A stretch of 64,000 nucleotides of DNA, taken from assembly GCF_001999945.1 (NCBI RefSeq), contig NZ_CP019650.1:4191626-4255625 (forward strand). The letters run 5' to 3'. Positions 35,301-46,696 of this stretch are shown here, one piece after another (position 1 is the stretch's first letter; every line of letters begins with the position of its first letter). The DNA is from Microbulbifer agarilyticus. GTDB lineage: Bacteria > Pseudomonadota > Gammaproteobacteria > Pseudomonadales > Cellvibrionaceae. The position numbers and the translations under genes are program-made. The notes under the pieces are model-generated. The model saw only the letters and a list, made by a program, of their open reading frames with translations. It had not been told where the DNA came from and ran no database searches.

Positions 35301-35657
35301 GGTCAGATCGATTTGCTGACCGGTGGCTGCGCCACTGGATTGCAGGATGGTGGAGGTATCAATTGCGCCCGCTTCGCGCGCGCCTTCGGCGTCAATGATC
35401 TGCAAAGGTGCAATGCTGGAGAAGGTATCGCGCTTCAGGCGCGAACCGGTAACAACTACTTCCTCAACACCACTGTCATCTTCCATCTCAGTAAGGAGTG
35501 ATTGCTCCTCCTGAGCTTCGACGTTGGTTTCTGTAATCGCAGCTTCATTTTCCTGCGCGAAAGTGACTGGTGACAGTACGGCGGCCAGAACTGCCGTTGA
35601 AACACTAGCCTTCACCGGTAAGCGGGCGCTTCCGAGTATATTTTTTAGATTTATCAA
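32373..35657 (-). CDS. TonB-dependent outer-membrane receptor
   Basis: This large receptor of about 1,094 residues has a signal peptide ending TFAQ, a TonB-box-like EEVVVTGSR, a plug domain (VDLRGLGAGRTLVLLNGRRM, SIYGSDAVAGVVNVILKK) and a C-terminal beta-barrel ending in aromatic Phe (NLQKNF). It belongs to the large Alteromonas/Xanthomonas-like receptor class that imports peptides, oligosaccharides or other nutrients. No ATG is available near the 5' end. Candidate starts are TTG at 35672, TTG at 35657 (GGGG about 9 bases upstream, used here) or GTG at 35615. The adjacent S9 peptidase hints at peptide substrates. Confidence 0.9.
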   Translation of the reverse strand: MINLKNILGSARLPVKASVSTAVLAAVLSPVTFAQENEAAITETNVEAQEEQSLLTEMEDDSGVEEVVVTGSRLKRDTFSSIAPLQIIDAEGAREAGAIDTSTILQSSGAATGQQIDLTFSGYVLDNGPGASTVDLRGLGAGRTLVLLNGRRMAPAGVEGAPVAADLNLIPASLVQQYDLLLDGASSIYGSDAVAGVVNVILKKDFDGVDFEVFGTNPQQPNGGENTLSLSWGQNFDRGFIGMGIEHFEMDAVTLADREWTAGCERNIEVGTDGNIYTDNAYYQEIYGMDFEGCGIGSLAGRVSVPEAGSIYYTPGSSNGGWNGFTESSAFALSGLDTNGDGVPDINFHDYDLNGKEQFAHLIPQQERTSFMAFGEYTFEGDMNLTPFFEVSYAKRENFINTGASQLFPAVPADNPFNICNPNGVRGVDCGEAYDQLLLNPGFVAQFAGFYGLTPEQFRDQGIVDLFAGSLGPQGTTPIVSVLGDRNINRVEVAQTRFVTGMRGDLPMMNIGSLSDWSFELAGSITKSDGDSSRVGIRGDRMYQSLATTIEDPNNPGTFICEPLPGESTCVPIDMFADSLYNGVIGDFATQAERDYLFDSRDFDTSYYQTIFSAYASGTVATLPAGDVIVGVGAELRDDRIKSVPDDVARDGLFIHYFADGGATGNKTTKEAYGEIEIPVLAGKFMAEELTTNLSARYTKDEFYGGAWTNAAKVAYRPVESLLLRSTYGTSYRAPNLRENFLQNQTGFQTVSDPCLIPDSALDDLTGGYNPALDTRSPEVLANCAANGVDPTTAENNGFNSYSVEVARGGSLGLKEETSDSFTVGFSFEQPFFESFDLTLGMTYYDIEIENSIIEPSPQFLINDCYNNPNGNSAFCSQLQRGDDGLLDKVDAAFVNRDNEIARGFDYNIAYSQPATIFGAPIDLSANLTFNRVLERTLTYLDDEGNPDVDVYQGTFGFPKWQGRGEFRVDYDKYRFTWTTQYLGSVEQADEFVDEFSDIYDTNETGFTSDSCIGAANGGVDCRDVGFADDYLLHSASFYYYADTWTAGLGVRNVFNEAPPQVDGNEILSVNNTPIGYGYNVQGRTMFLNLQKNF

Positions 35658-36151
35658 CTTTGTATTCCCCAAGTTAGCTTTATTGCTCTCGATACAAAAT
35701 GTTATGTAAAAAAACTTTTACTAATCTGTAACGAGCGGCTCTCTTAGGACCTCATGCCTTACGCCGACAATCGTGTAATAAAGCGAAATATTGCCAAGAA
35801 ATAACGAACATTTAGGACAGTTCCGTATATTAAGTTGCTTTGGGCGCCAAAAAATCATTAATTTCCTCTTTCTAATATCACGTTCTCACTAAGCCGCCCC
35901 ACCTAAAGCAAAAATCTTGCTTCGTTGAGTCTGTAAAGACGCCCAAACACTACTTGGCCCCGCACGAACTGATCTTTTCTAGTAGGAAATCTGGTTTTTC
36001 GGCGAAATTCCGGGTTTTATCCCGATCGACATGGGTGAGTTGTCTTTTACAGAGGTTGCGGTGATTCTGTTGAGTTGAGAGCCACCTTGCCGGCGTCTTC
36101 GCCAAGGTGTTGCATCTATTCAAGACAACTCCAGTAAACCGGGAGCTCGAG
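35658..36151. promoter_or_regulatory. Divergent promoter region between receptor and amidohydrolase genes
   Basis: This AT-rich stretch of about 490 bases holds no credible gene; the ORFs in it are short and lack ribosome binding sites. It should contain promoters for both divergent genes. An inverted repeat GTAAAA-N4-TTTTAC lies at 35706-35721 close to the receptor start. I see no other structured element. Confidence 0.45.
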
Positions 36152-39100
36152 ATGATAAAAACCAAAGTCAGCCAGCTGGCACGCCTGATCGGCGGCGCCA
36201 GTCTCGCCCTGACCCTGCCACTGGCCGCTGCCGCGGAAGAGGCGAAGAAGGAAGCGGACAAGTGGGACGTGAACAAACCGCCCTACGAATTCAAGTCCAT
36301 TCCGCTGGATACCCGCGAAACCACGTGGAGCAACCTGGATATCAGCGCTGACGGCAAAACCATCCTGTTCGATATGTTGGGTGACATCTATGAGATGCCC
36401 ATCGACGGCGGCAAGGCCACCTCGATCACCAATGAGATTGCCTGGAATACCCAGCCGCGCTTCAGCCCGGACGGCAAATCGATCGTCTTCGTGAGCGACC
36501 GCGACGGTGCGGATAACGTGTGGATCATGGATCGCAGCGGCGACAACCTGCGTCAGCTCACCACCGAGCGTGAAAACCTGGTGCACGCGCCGAGCTTCAG
36601 CCCGGACGGGCAATACCTAGTGGCGCGTAAAGGCTTTATGAGTGGCCGCAGTATCCCGGCCGGTGAGATCTGGATGTACCACTATGGCGGTGGTGAAGGC
36701 CGCCAGATCAAAGCGCGCCTTGGTGGCGATATCGCACAGAAGAACATTTCCGATGCGGTGTTCTCGCCGGACGGTCGCTACATCTATTACACCATCGACA
36801 CCACCTCGGGGACCGTGTGGGAGTACAACAAGAACTCCACCAAGCAGATCTTTGCCATCAACCGCTATGACCTGAATGATGGCAAGGACGAGACCTTTGT
36901 GTCCGGCCCCGGCGGCTCCATCGCCCCAATGCCTTCCCCGGACGGCAAAAAACTGGCCTTCGTGCGCCGTCAGGACTTCAACACCGCGTTGTTCGTGAAA
37001 GACCTGAGTACCGGTCTGGAGACACCAATCTACTCCGAACTAGAGCGTGACCTGCAGGAAACCTTCGGCTCCCACGGCAACTACGTACAGTACGATTGGA
37101 TGCCAGACGGGAAATCCCTGGTGGTGTGGAGCAAGGGCAAGTTCCTGCGCATCGCCGCCGACGGCAGCAGCCTGCAAAGCGGCGCACGCGAAATCGTCGC
37201 GCACGTCAAAACCGACAAGCAGATCGCCGATGCGGTGCGCTTCCCGGTTGATGTGGCACCGGATGCGTTTGACGTAAAGATGATTCGCTGGGCGCAGAAG
37301 TCTCCGGATGGCAAACAGATCGCCTTCCAGGCGCTGGGTAAAATTTACGTTCAGGACGTTAAAAGTGGTGAACGTCGCCGATTAACCCGTCAGGATGAGC
37401 ACTTTGAGTTCTATCCGAGCTGGTCCCGCGACGGCAAGCAAATCACCTACGTGTCCTGGGACGACGAAAAGCTGGGCCAGGTACGCGTGGTATCTGCGCG
37501 CAGTGGCCGCGGCAAGAACATCACCCAGGAACCGGGCCTGTATGTGGAGCCGAGCTTCTCCCCGGATGGTGAACAGGTAACCTTCCGCCGCTTTACCGGT
37601 GGCTACCTGCTGAGCCCCGAGTACTCCCTCGAGCCGGGAATTTATCTCGCCGACGCCGATGGCGATTGGCAGCGCCGTATCGCCAAGTCTGGTTACGAGC
37701 CGCACTTTGGTGCCGACGGTGAGCGCATTTACTTCTCCGAGTACATTTACGGCAACGGTGGCAAGCGTGTCTTCAAGAGTGTCGAAACCAACGGTAAGGA
37801 CGAGCGTGAACATCTGCACGGCGCAGAAATCACCTCCTTCCGCCTGTCACCGGACGGTCGCTGGGTGGCGTTCACCCAGGACTTCAGGGCATTTGCCGCC
37901 CCGTTTATGCACACTGGCAAATCCGAATCCATTGGCCCCAAGGCCAGTGCGGTCAAGGTAACCCAGGTATCCAAGCGCGCCGGTGAGAACCTGCACTGGT
38001 CCGCCGACAGCAACACCCTGGGGTGGGCCCACGGCCCGAAACTGTACGAGCGCGAACTGAAAGATGCGTTTGGCTTTGTCGCCGGCGCACCGGAGCAGCT
38101 ACCGGAGCCCGTCAGCGAAGGGACCGACCTGAGCTTCGAACAGCCGTTTGCCAACAGCGACAAACTGGTGGCACTCACCGGTGGCACCGTGGTCACCATG
38201 CGCGATTCCGAGCAGACCCGGGAAGTGATTGAAAACGGTGTGGTGCTGTTCCGCGGCAATCGTATTGTCGCAGTGGGCGCAACCAGTGAGGTGGAAATCC
38301 CGGTGGGCACCCAGCGTATCGATGTGACCGGCAAAACCGTGCTGCCAGGGCTGATCGATGCCCATGCCCACGGCGCCCAGGGACGCGAGGAAATCATCCC
38401 GCAGCAGAACTGGAACCTGTTTTCCAGCCTGGCCTTTGGCGTGACCACCATTCACGACCCCTCCAACGACAGCAGTGAGATCTTCTCCGCCGCGGAAATG
38501 CAGAAGGCCGGCATCATCAACGGCCCGCGTATTTACTCCACCGGCACCATCCTCTATGGCGCCAAAGGTCCTGGCTACAAAGCCAAGATCAACAGTCTGG
38601 AAGATGCAGAATTCCATGTGGAGCGTCTCAAGGACATGGGCGCAATTTCCGTGAAGAGCTACAACCAGCCGCGCCGCGAACAGCGTCAGCAGGTGCTGGA
38701 AGCAGGCCGCAAACACGGCATCATGGTGGTGCCGGAAGGCGGCGGTAAGTACCAGCACAATATGAATATGATTGTGGACGGTCATACCGGTGTTGAGCAC
38801 TCACTGCCGATCGCCAATATCTATTCCGATGTACAGCAGCTGTGGAGCCAGACTCAGGTGGGTTATACCCCGACCTTCGTGGTGGCCTACGGCGGCCTGA
38901 CCGGCGAATACTACTGGTACGATCACACCGAGGTTTGGAAAAACGAACGCCTGACGCGCTTCACGCCGGACTTTATCGTCAACCCGCGTTCTATCCGCCG
39001 CGAGCGCGCGCCGGATCACCACTACAACCACTTCAATGTGGCCAGCCACGCCAAGCAGCTGCGCGATCAGGGCGTCACCGTGCATATTGGTGCCCATGGT

Positions 39101-39478
39101 CAGCGCGAGGGCCTCGGCGCCCACTGGGAAATGTGGATGATGGAGCAGGGCGGTTTTACCCCGTGGGAAGCGCTTCGCTCCGGCACCATGGATGGCGCCC
39201 GCTACCTGGGCATGGATAAGGACCTGGGCAGCCTGGAGCCCGGCAAGCTGGCCGACATCATCGTGGTGGACGGCAACCCGCTGGAAAACCTGCGCCTGTC
39301 CGAGAACATCAAATACACCGTGATCAACGGCAAAGTATTTGATGCAGCCACCATGAACGAAGTGGACGGCGACCAGCGCCTGGCGTTCTTCCATGAGCGT
39401 CTGCCGGTCAGTGCCATGCCGACCCCGACCGCGGAAGCGATCCAGGAGAAGCAGGAGCGACATCACTGGGTGCACTGA
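36152..39478 (+). CDS. Exported beta-propeller / amidohydrolase fusion protein
   Basis: The 1,108-residue product has a signal peptide (ASLALTLPLAAAAEE) followed by about 600 residues of TolB-like PD40 propeller repeats (SPDGKSIVFVSDRDG, SPDGQYLVAR, SPDGRYIYYTID and more). A C-terminal metal-dependent amidohydrolase domain follows, with the metal-binding GLIDAHAHG (His738, His740) and the closing LEPGKLADIIVVDGNPL. It is probably a periplasmic or surface peptidase/hydrolase of the imidazolonepropionase- or prolidase-like amidohydrolase group. The ATG at 36152 follows GGAG and the signal peptide; an upstream in-frame ATG adds 15 non-signal residues. It diverges from the receptor gene and ends in a strong terminator. 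Confidence 0.87.
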   Translation: MIKTKVSQLARLIGGASLALTLPLAAAAEEAKKEADKWDVNKPPYEFKSIPLDTRETTWSNLDISADGKTILFDMLGDIYEMPIDGGKATSITNEIAWNTQPRFSPDGKSIVFVSDRDGADNVWIMDRSGDNLRQLTTERENLVHAPSFSPDGQYLVARKGFMSGRSIPAGEIWMYHYGGGEGRQIKARLGGDIAQKNISDAVFSPDGRYIYYTIDTTSGTVWEYNKNSTKQIFAINRYDLNDGKDETFVSGPGGSIAPMPSPDGKKLAFVRRQDFNTALFVKDLSTGLETPIYSELERDLQETFGSHGNYVQYDWMPDGKSLVVWSKGKFLRIAADGSSLQSGAREIVAHVKTDKQIADAVRFPVDVAPDAFDVKMIRWAQKSPDGKQIAFQALGKIYVQDVKSGERRRLTRQDEHFEFYPSWSRDGKQITYVSWDDEKLGQVRVVSARSGRGKNITQEPGLYVEPSFSPDGEQVTFRRFTGGYLLSPEYSLEPGIYLADADGDWQRRIAKSGYEPHFGADGERIYFSEYIYGNGGKRVFKSVETNGKDEREHLHGAEITSFRLSPDGRWVAFTQDFRAFAAPFMHTGKSESIGPKASAVKVTQVSKRAGENLHWSADSNTLGWAHGPKLYERELKDAFGFVAGAPEQLPEPVSEGTDLSFEQPFANSDKLVALTGGTVVTMRDSEQTREVIENGVVLFRGNRIVAVGATSEVEIPVGTQRIDVTGKTVLPGLIDAHAHGAQGREEIIPQQNWNLFSSLAFGVTTIHDPSNDSSEIFSAAEMQKAGIINGPRIYSTGTILYGAKGPGYKAKINSLEDAEFHVERLKDMGAISVKSYNQPRREQRQQVLEAGRKHGIMVVPEGGGKYQHNMNMIVDGHTGVEHSLPIANIYSDVQQLWSQTQVGYTPTFVVAYGGLTGEYYWYDHTEVWKNERLTRFTPDFIVNPRSIRRERAPDHHYNHFNVASHAKQLRDQGVTVHIGAHGQREGLGAHWEMWMMEQGGFTPWEALRSGTMDGARYLGMDKDLGSLEPGKLADIIVVDGNPLENLRLSENIKYTVINGKVFDAATMNEVDGDQRLAFFHERLPVSAMPTPTAEAIQEKQERHHWVH

Positions 39479-39488
39479 TTTCCAGTTA

Positions 39489-39536
39489 CCCATAATAAAA
39501 AAGCCCGCGAAATCTCGTGGGCTTTTTTATTATGGG
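39489..39536. terminator. Long bidirectional terminator
   Basis: A 22-bp stem with one G-T wobble (arms 39489-39510 and 39515-39536) and a 4-base loop carries an A-run before and a T-run after a GCCCGCGA core. It separates the convergent amidohydrolase and metallopeptidase genes. Confidence 0.9.
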
Positions 39537-39547
39537 AAACCAAATTT

Positions 39548-41020
39548 TTATTGGCTGTGCTCAAGTAATTTCTGCGCTCTGGCACGCAAGTCTTGCGAAT
39601 GGCTCCAGGCCACAACGCGCTCCAGATATTCCCGGGCCAGAGCAGCTTCTCCCAGGTGCGCCAGGTAAAACCCGATCGCCGCGTTAAGGTTCAGGTGATT
39701 GGGCTGCTGGTGATGGGCGCCGAGCATAATTTGTAACGCCGATTCGCTTTCGCCCTTTAACTGATACACGACCCACAAGGTACGGTAGCCGGGCAAGTAG
39801 TTAGGCCCGGCTTGTATCGCTAGCTTGCCGTATTTTACCGCCTGCGCGTAATAGCCCTCATCCCACTTGCGGGTTTGGCGGAGCGCTTGCAAGCGCAGCA
39901 AATAGTAACGCGCAAGGTTTGCCGCGGTGAGGTGGCCGACAAGGCCGTATTCACCGACATCCCGCAGTATTTTCTCGCCAAATTTAAAGTTGCCTTTCTC
40001 AGCCTCGATCACCGCCATACTAGTCAGATTCTCTGACCAGCCGAGGCCTTGCTCTTCACTTTGCAGCAGGTAATCCATCGCCAGTAAGGACTTTTGCAAA
40101 TCCCGCGCCTGATTTGCCAGCAGGAACAAGCGCTCGTTTTCATTTAACGCGCGACGGGGGATGGAGTAGGAATATTCCGGTATTTCCAGGCTGTAACGAT
40201 GAATATCATCGCGCATATAGGAGAGCATTTCCCGCTGTATATCGGCAATCGGCTTACCGAAGTACTCGGTAAAGCTGGTAACAGAGTCATCACCGGCAGC
40301 AGCGGCGCGCAGGTAATTTTCGGTAGCGGTGCGATAGTCGGGGTGGCCGGCATTGTGGCCCAGCTGCAGGTAGTGGGTGAGCAACCAGGCACTGGCATAG
40401 TAATTATTCCAGTAACGGCTGCTGTCGCGACCATTTTCTGCCGCGAGTGATGGTGGCGATAACAACTGCTCGATCGTTAGTGGTGCGTCTTTGGACCAGG
40501 CGCTTAATCGCCATTCCGGCAGACCGCCCACCAGCACAGTATTTTTGCGCAATTCCGCGCTCGCCAGCAGTTCGGCGAAGCCTTCCGAGTACCAACGCGG
40601 GTAGATCATGGCACTGTGTTCGCGCATCAGGTGATGCACGTACTCGTGAAATATGAGCCCGGAACCTGTAATCCCGTGATCACCGTCGCGGGAAAAGATG
40701 ACCGGGCCTTGCCAAGTTTCCCGGTAAAACCCGGCAATTTTTTGATCGCCAGAAAACTTCTCAAATTCTGTCGAATTGCGGAAATGGAACACCCGAAGTT
40801 TTGCGTTTTCAGGAACTTCTTCAAGGCCGGTAAAGGAGAGGGCGGTACGACGGAAGCGCTCCAGATCACGCATCAATTTGTTGACGCGCTGCTCAGAAAC
40901 GTCGGAATACACGGTGAAGTTTTCCGACTGGTATTCATGCCACTCGGCCGCAAACATTCGTGGGCTGAGGAGCACCAAGGTAAGCAGGGCGCCAATGCGC
41001 AAGTATTTTGTCATAGACAT
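39548..41020 (-). CDS. Exported zinc metallopeptidase-like protein with helical-repeat tail
   Basis: The 490-residue protein has a signal peptide (LLTLVLLSPRMFA) and a gluzincin-like active site HEYVH (125-129). WYSEGFAE follows, whose Glu146 is the likely third zinc ligand. The C-terminal third (about 300-490) is helical with TPR-like units. Domains of this kind occur in peptidase-MA/DUF1570-type proteins of marine gammaproteobacteria with no known substrate. Start: ATG at 41020 with GAGAGG 6 bases upstream. It is the likely distal or sole gene of its unit; the patatin gene lies 66 bases upstream on the same strand. Confidence 0.8.
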   Translation of the reverse strand: MSMTKYLRIGALLTLVLLSPRMFAAEWHEYQSENFTVYSDVSEQRVNKLMRDLERFRRTALSFTGLEEVPENAKLRVFHFRNSTEFEKFSGDQKIAGFYRETWQGPVIFSRDGDHGITGSGLIFHEYVHHLMREHSAMIYPRWYSEGFAELLASAELRKNTVLVGGLPEWRLSAWSKDAPLTIEQLLSPPSLAAENGRDSSRYWNNYYASAWLLTHYLQLGHNAGHPDYRTATENYLRAAAAGDDSVTSFTEYFGKPIADIQREMLSYMRDDIHRYSLEIPEYSYSIPRRALNENERLFLLANQARDLQKSLLAMDYLLQSEEQGLGWSENLTSMAVIEAEKGNFKFGEKILRDVGEYGLVGHLTAANLARYYLLRLQALRQTRKWDEGYYAQAVKYGKLAIQAGPNYLPGYRTLWVVYQLKGESESALQIMLGAHHQQPNHLNLNAAIGFYLAHLGEAALAREYLERVVAWSHSQDLRARAQKLLEHSQ

Positions 41021-41086
41021 CTGTTACCTCTCGTATACGCCATTCCACAGCAAGCTGGCCAATCGCGCTTAAGACAATCCTCAGCC

Positions 41087-42130
41087 CTACGAACCGATGA
41101 CAGTTTGCTCACAATCCTGGCGCACCGTGTCCTCGATCCAGGTGCGCAGGCGCAAAACTTCTTGTTCGCCGAGTTCAATAGCCTCGCCGGCGCGGGCGTA
41201 TTCGTTGCCGCCGATCTCCCCTAACTTGGGCCTGATCAGCACATCCGGTGGCGCGCCCATCATACGGGTGCGCTTGTGTCGGCGCTCCAGAATCTCCATG
41301 GCCCGACGCATAGTATCGAACATGCCCGGCGGACTCGCTTTGCCTTCGCGACTGCCGCGAAAGTGATTCAACTGTTCGCGCCCCTGTTCCACCAGCCGCG
41401 ACAACCCCTCGGTAAAGCTACTCTCCGGTTCGCCGCCACCGGATTCTCGCTGCTCAATTTCTTCGCTTTCCGCTTCCAGCAAGAGTTCATCGGCGTCAGG
41501 CGACACCGTGCTGATCACACTGCGTACTTCCCCATGCTCGCGGTCCATTAACGGCGCCGCATCTTCGGTAACATCGACGGCAATCACCGTGGTAGCGCCC
41601 ATGGCGCGACACACATCAACCGGCACCGGGTTGGACACCGCGCCATCTACCAGCCAGCGACCGGAGAGATCCTTGGCGGATAGTAGTCCGGGAATCGAGC
41701 AGGATGCACTTACCGCCTCCTGCAGATCGCCCTGCTGCAGCCATATTTCCTGTCCGCTGTGCAAATCGGTGGCGATAGCGGTAAACGGAAGCGGCAGTTC
41801 TTCGATCTTTTTGTATTCCACCTCTTCGAAAAAGGTGCGAAACGGCTTGATACCACCGATAACCCCACCGCTCAGCGTCCAGTTGATGTCGAGCAGTGAT
41901 AGCACCTTCCAGTTGTCCAGCAGGCGTGCCCATTCTTCAAGGCGGTCAAGGTGCCCGGCGGAATAGGCCGCACCGACAAAGGCGCCCATGGAAGTGCCGG
42001 CAATCACGTCCGGACGCACACCCATTTCTTGCAATGCGCGCAGCACGCCTATATGGGCAAAGCCTTTTGCCGCGCCGCTGCCGAGGGCAAGACCGATACG
42101 CGGAGCACCGTTTTTCGTTCCATTTACCAT
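41087..42130 (-). CDS. Patatin-like phospholipase (RssA/YchK type)
   Basis: The 347-residue cytoplasmic-type patatin has the oxyanion motif GSGAAKG (17-23), nucleophile Ser47 in GTSMG and catalytic Asp162 in VDGAVSNPVP. It is predicted to hydrolyse acyl lipids, although for RssA-type proteins the physiological substrate is unclear. A Glu-rich stretch (about 205-235) inserted before the C-terminal helices makes it longer than E. coli RssA (about 300). There is no signal peptide. The gene sits immediately downstream of the atp operon terminator, on the same strand as the atp genes. Confidence 0.87.
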   Translation of the reverse strand: MVNGTKNGAPRIGLALGSGAAKGFAHIGVLRALQEMGVRPDVIAGTSMGAFVGAAYSAGHLDRLEEWARLLDNWKVLSLLDINWTLSGGVIGGIKPFRTFFEEVEYKKIEELPLPFTAIATDLHSGQEIWLQQGDLQEAVSASCSIPGLLSAKDLSGRWLVDGAVSNPVPVDVCRAMGATTVIAVDVTEDAAPLMDREHGEVRSVISTVSPDADELLLEAESEEIEQRESGGGEPESSFTEGLSRLVEQGREQLNHFRGSREGKASPPGMFDTMRRAMEILERRHKRTRMMGAPPDVLIRPKLGEIGGNEYARAGEAIELGEQEVLRLRTWIEDTVRQDCEQTVIGS

Positions 42131-42203
42131 GTGGATTCCAATTCCGGCAATTAACTGGATAAATAATGACGCGGCTTGAGCGGGATTGAAATGACAGGCA
42201 CAA

Positions 42204-42227
42204 AAAAAGCAGCCGAAGCTGCTTTTT
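42204..42227 (-). terminator. Terminator of the atp operon
   Basis: A 10-bp stem (AAAAAGCAGC / GCTGCTTTTT) with CGAA loop lies about 30 bases past the atpC stop and is followed on the minus strand by a run of Ts. Confidence 0.85.
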
Positions 42228-42255
42228 CAGACCTGCTGTAGGAAGCAGATGCGCG

Positions 42256-42675
42256 TTACTTACCGGCTGCCTTGCGGATCGCCTGCAGGGTGCGCAGACG
42301 GGCTTCGGCTTCGGCGAGTTGCGCGGAAACGCGGGCGTAGTCGATATCCGCCGGGGCGCTGCGCAGGGCGTGTTCCGCCTCTTCGCGTGCCTTTTTGGCT
42401 GCATCTTCGTCGATATCGCGCTCGGCGATGTCGGCGAGGATGGTTACCATGTTCGGCTGGATTTCGGCATAGCCGCCGCTCAGGAACAGCACCTCTTCAT
42501 CACCATTGTCTTTGATGATGCGTACCGGGCCGGGCTTGAGGTGGGTGAGCAGCTGCGCGTGACCGTAGGAGATACCGAGTTCCCCTTCGACGCCGCTGAC
42601 AATCACCATCTTCACCAGACCCGAGAAGAGGGATTCCTCTGCGCTAACAATGTCGCAATGTACAGTCATAGCCAT
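42256..42675 (-). CDS. atpC: ATP synthase F1 epsilon subunit
   Basis: This 139-residue central-stalk subunit has the same length as E. coli AtpC. It shows the N-terminal beta-sandwich segment HCDIVSAEESLFSG, the PGPVRI core, and a C-terminal helical hairpin (ARVSAQLAEAEARLRTLQAI) that can inhibit ATP hydrolysis. It is the last gene of the atp operon and is followed by a strong terminator. Confidence 0.96.
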   Translation of the reverse strand: MAMTVHCDIVSAEESLFSGLVKMVIVSGVEGELGISYGHAQLLTHLKPGPVRIIKDNGDEEVLFLSGGYAEIQPNMVTILADIAERDIDEDAAKKAREEAEHALRSAPADIDYARVSAQLAEAEARLRTLQAIRKAAGK

Positions 42676-42742
42676 AAGGCTACCTCATTCTCAGCTGTTT
42701 GCCTTGTAAGGCCCGGCGAAAACCGGGCCTCACGCGCGTGCC

Positions 42743-45039
<2,297 letters not shown>

Positions 45040-45104
45040 AGTGCTTTACCTTGTTCGCTCGCGTTGTTTCGCCCTGTACTCAGAGAGCGCAGGGCGAAAA
45101 CGGA

Positions 45105-46649
45105 TTACCAGCTACCGGTAGCGACGAATTTCTCGATAGCAGCCTTGAAGGCAGCGTCGATTTCGCCGTTGTAGTCACCGGTGCTGTTCACTTTTGCCAT
45201 CAGCTCTGCGTGTTCGCTGTTCATGTAAGCGAGCAGGGCGGATTCAAAGTCCAGCACTTTGTTGACTTCTACGTCGTTCAGGAAGCCTTTGTCAGCAGCG
45301 TATACAGATACCGCCATGTCCGCGATGGACATCGGAGAGTACTGCTTCTGCTTCATCAGTTCGGTAACGCGCTCACCGTGGTCCAGCTGGGCCTTTGTGG
45401 CTTCGTCCAGGTCAGAAGCGAACTGGGAGAAGGCCGCGAGTTCGCGGTACTGCGCCAGTGCGGTACGGATACCACCGGAAAGCTTCTTGATCACCTTGGT
45501 CTGTGCGGAACCACCAACTCGGGATACGGAGATACCCGGGTTGATCGCCGGGCGTACACCGGAGTTGAACAGATCGGTTTCTAGGAAGATCTGACCATCG
45601 GTAATGGAGATTACGTTGGTCGGTACGAATGCAGAAACGTCACCCGCCTGGGTTTCAATGATTGGCAGAGCGGTCAGGGAGCCGGTTTTGCCTTTCACTT
45701 CACCGTTGGTGAACTGTTCTACGTACTCAGCGTTTACGCGAGCAGCGCGCTCCAGCAGACGGGAGTGCAAGTAGAAAACGTCGCCCGGATATGCTTCACG
45801 GCCCGGAGGACGCTTCAGCAGCAGGGAGATCTGACGGTAGGCCCAAGCCTGCTTGGTCAGGTCATCGTAAATGATCAGGGCGTCTTCACCGCGATCGCGG
45901 AAGTACTCGCCCATGGTGCAGCCAACGTATGGAGCCAGGAACTGCATCGCAGCTGGGTCGGCGGCGCCGGCAGCAACAACGATGGTGTGGTCCATTGCGC
46001 CGTGCTCTTCGAGCTTGCGCACAACGTTGGCAATAGAAGACTGCTTCTGGCCTACGGCAACGTAGATACACTTAATGCCGGTGCCTTTCTGGTTGATGAT
46101 CGCATCGATCGCAACCGCAGTTTTACCGATCTGACGGTCGCCAATGATCAGCTCACGCTGGCCACGACCGATTGGGATCATGGTATCTACCGCTTTCAGA
46201 CCGGTCTGTACCGGCTGATCAACGGACTGACGGGCAATTACGCCAGGTGCTACTTTCTCAACGGCGTCGGTCAGCTTGTTGTTCAGCGGACCTTTACCGT
46301 CGATCGGGTTACCCAGGGCGTCAACCACACGACCCAGCAGCTCCGGACCAACCGGGGCTTCCAGGATGCGGCCAGTACAACGACACTTCTGGCCTTCCGC
46401 CAGAGATTTGTAGTCGCCCAGTACGATGGCACCAACGGAGTCGCGCTCCAGGTTCAGTGCCATACCGGTAACACCGCCTTCGAACTCGATCATCTCACCG
46501 TACATCACGTCGGCTAGGCCGTGGATGCGGATGATACCGTCGGATACGGAAACAATTGTGCCCTCATTCTGGGCTTCAGTGCTCACATCGAGATTGTCGA
46601 TGCGGCTCTTGATAATTTCACTGATCTCAGAGGGATTCAGTTGCTGCAT
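45105..46649 (-). CDS. atpA: ATP synthase F1 alpha subunit
   Basis: The 514-residue non-catalytic nucleotide-binding subunit has Walker [12 protein letters not shown] and the signature [17 protein letters not shown] that marks alpha/beta subunits. The N-terminus [17 protein letters not shown], which contacts the delta subunit, is intact. Length equals that of E. coli AtpA within one residue. It is preceded by atpH with a 47-base gap. Confidence 0.98.
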   Translation of the reverse strand: MQQLNPSEISEIIKSRIDNLDVSTEAQNEGTIVSVSDGIIRIHGLADVMYGEMIEFEGGVTGMALNLERDSVGAIVLGDYKSLAEGQKCRCTGRILEAPVGPELLGRVVDALGNPIDGKGPLNNKLTDAVEKVAPGVIARQSVDQPVQTGLKAVDTMIPIGRGQRELIIGDRQIGKTAVAIDAIINQKGTGIKCIYVAVGQKQSSIANVVRKLEEHGAMDHTIVVAAGAADPAAMQFLAPYVGCTMGEYFRDRGEDALIIYDDLTKQAWAYRQISLLLKRPPGREAYPGDVFYLHSRLLERAARVNAEYVEQFTNGEVKGKTGSLTALPIIETQAGDVSAFVPTNVISITDGQIFLETDLFNSGVRPAINPGISVSRVGGSAQTKVIKKLSGGIRTALAQYRELAAFSQFASDLDEATKAQLDHGERVTELMKQKQYSPMSIADMAVSVYAADKGFLNDVEVNKVLDFESALLAYMNSEHAELMAKVNSTGDYNGEIDAAFKAAIEKFVATGSW

Positions 46650-46696
46650 GCTCTGTTCCTCGATTCCCCGGCAGGGCTGCCCACCGGGAAGGTAAT

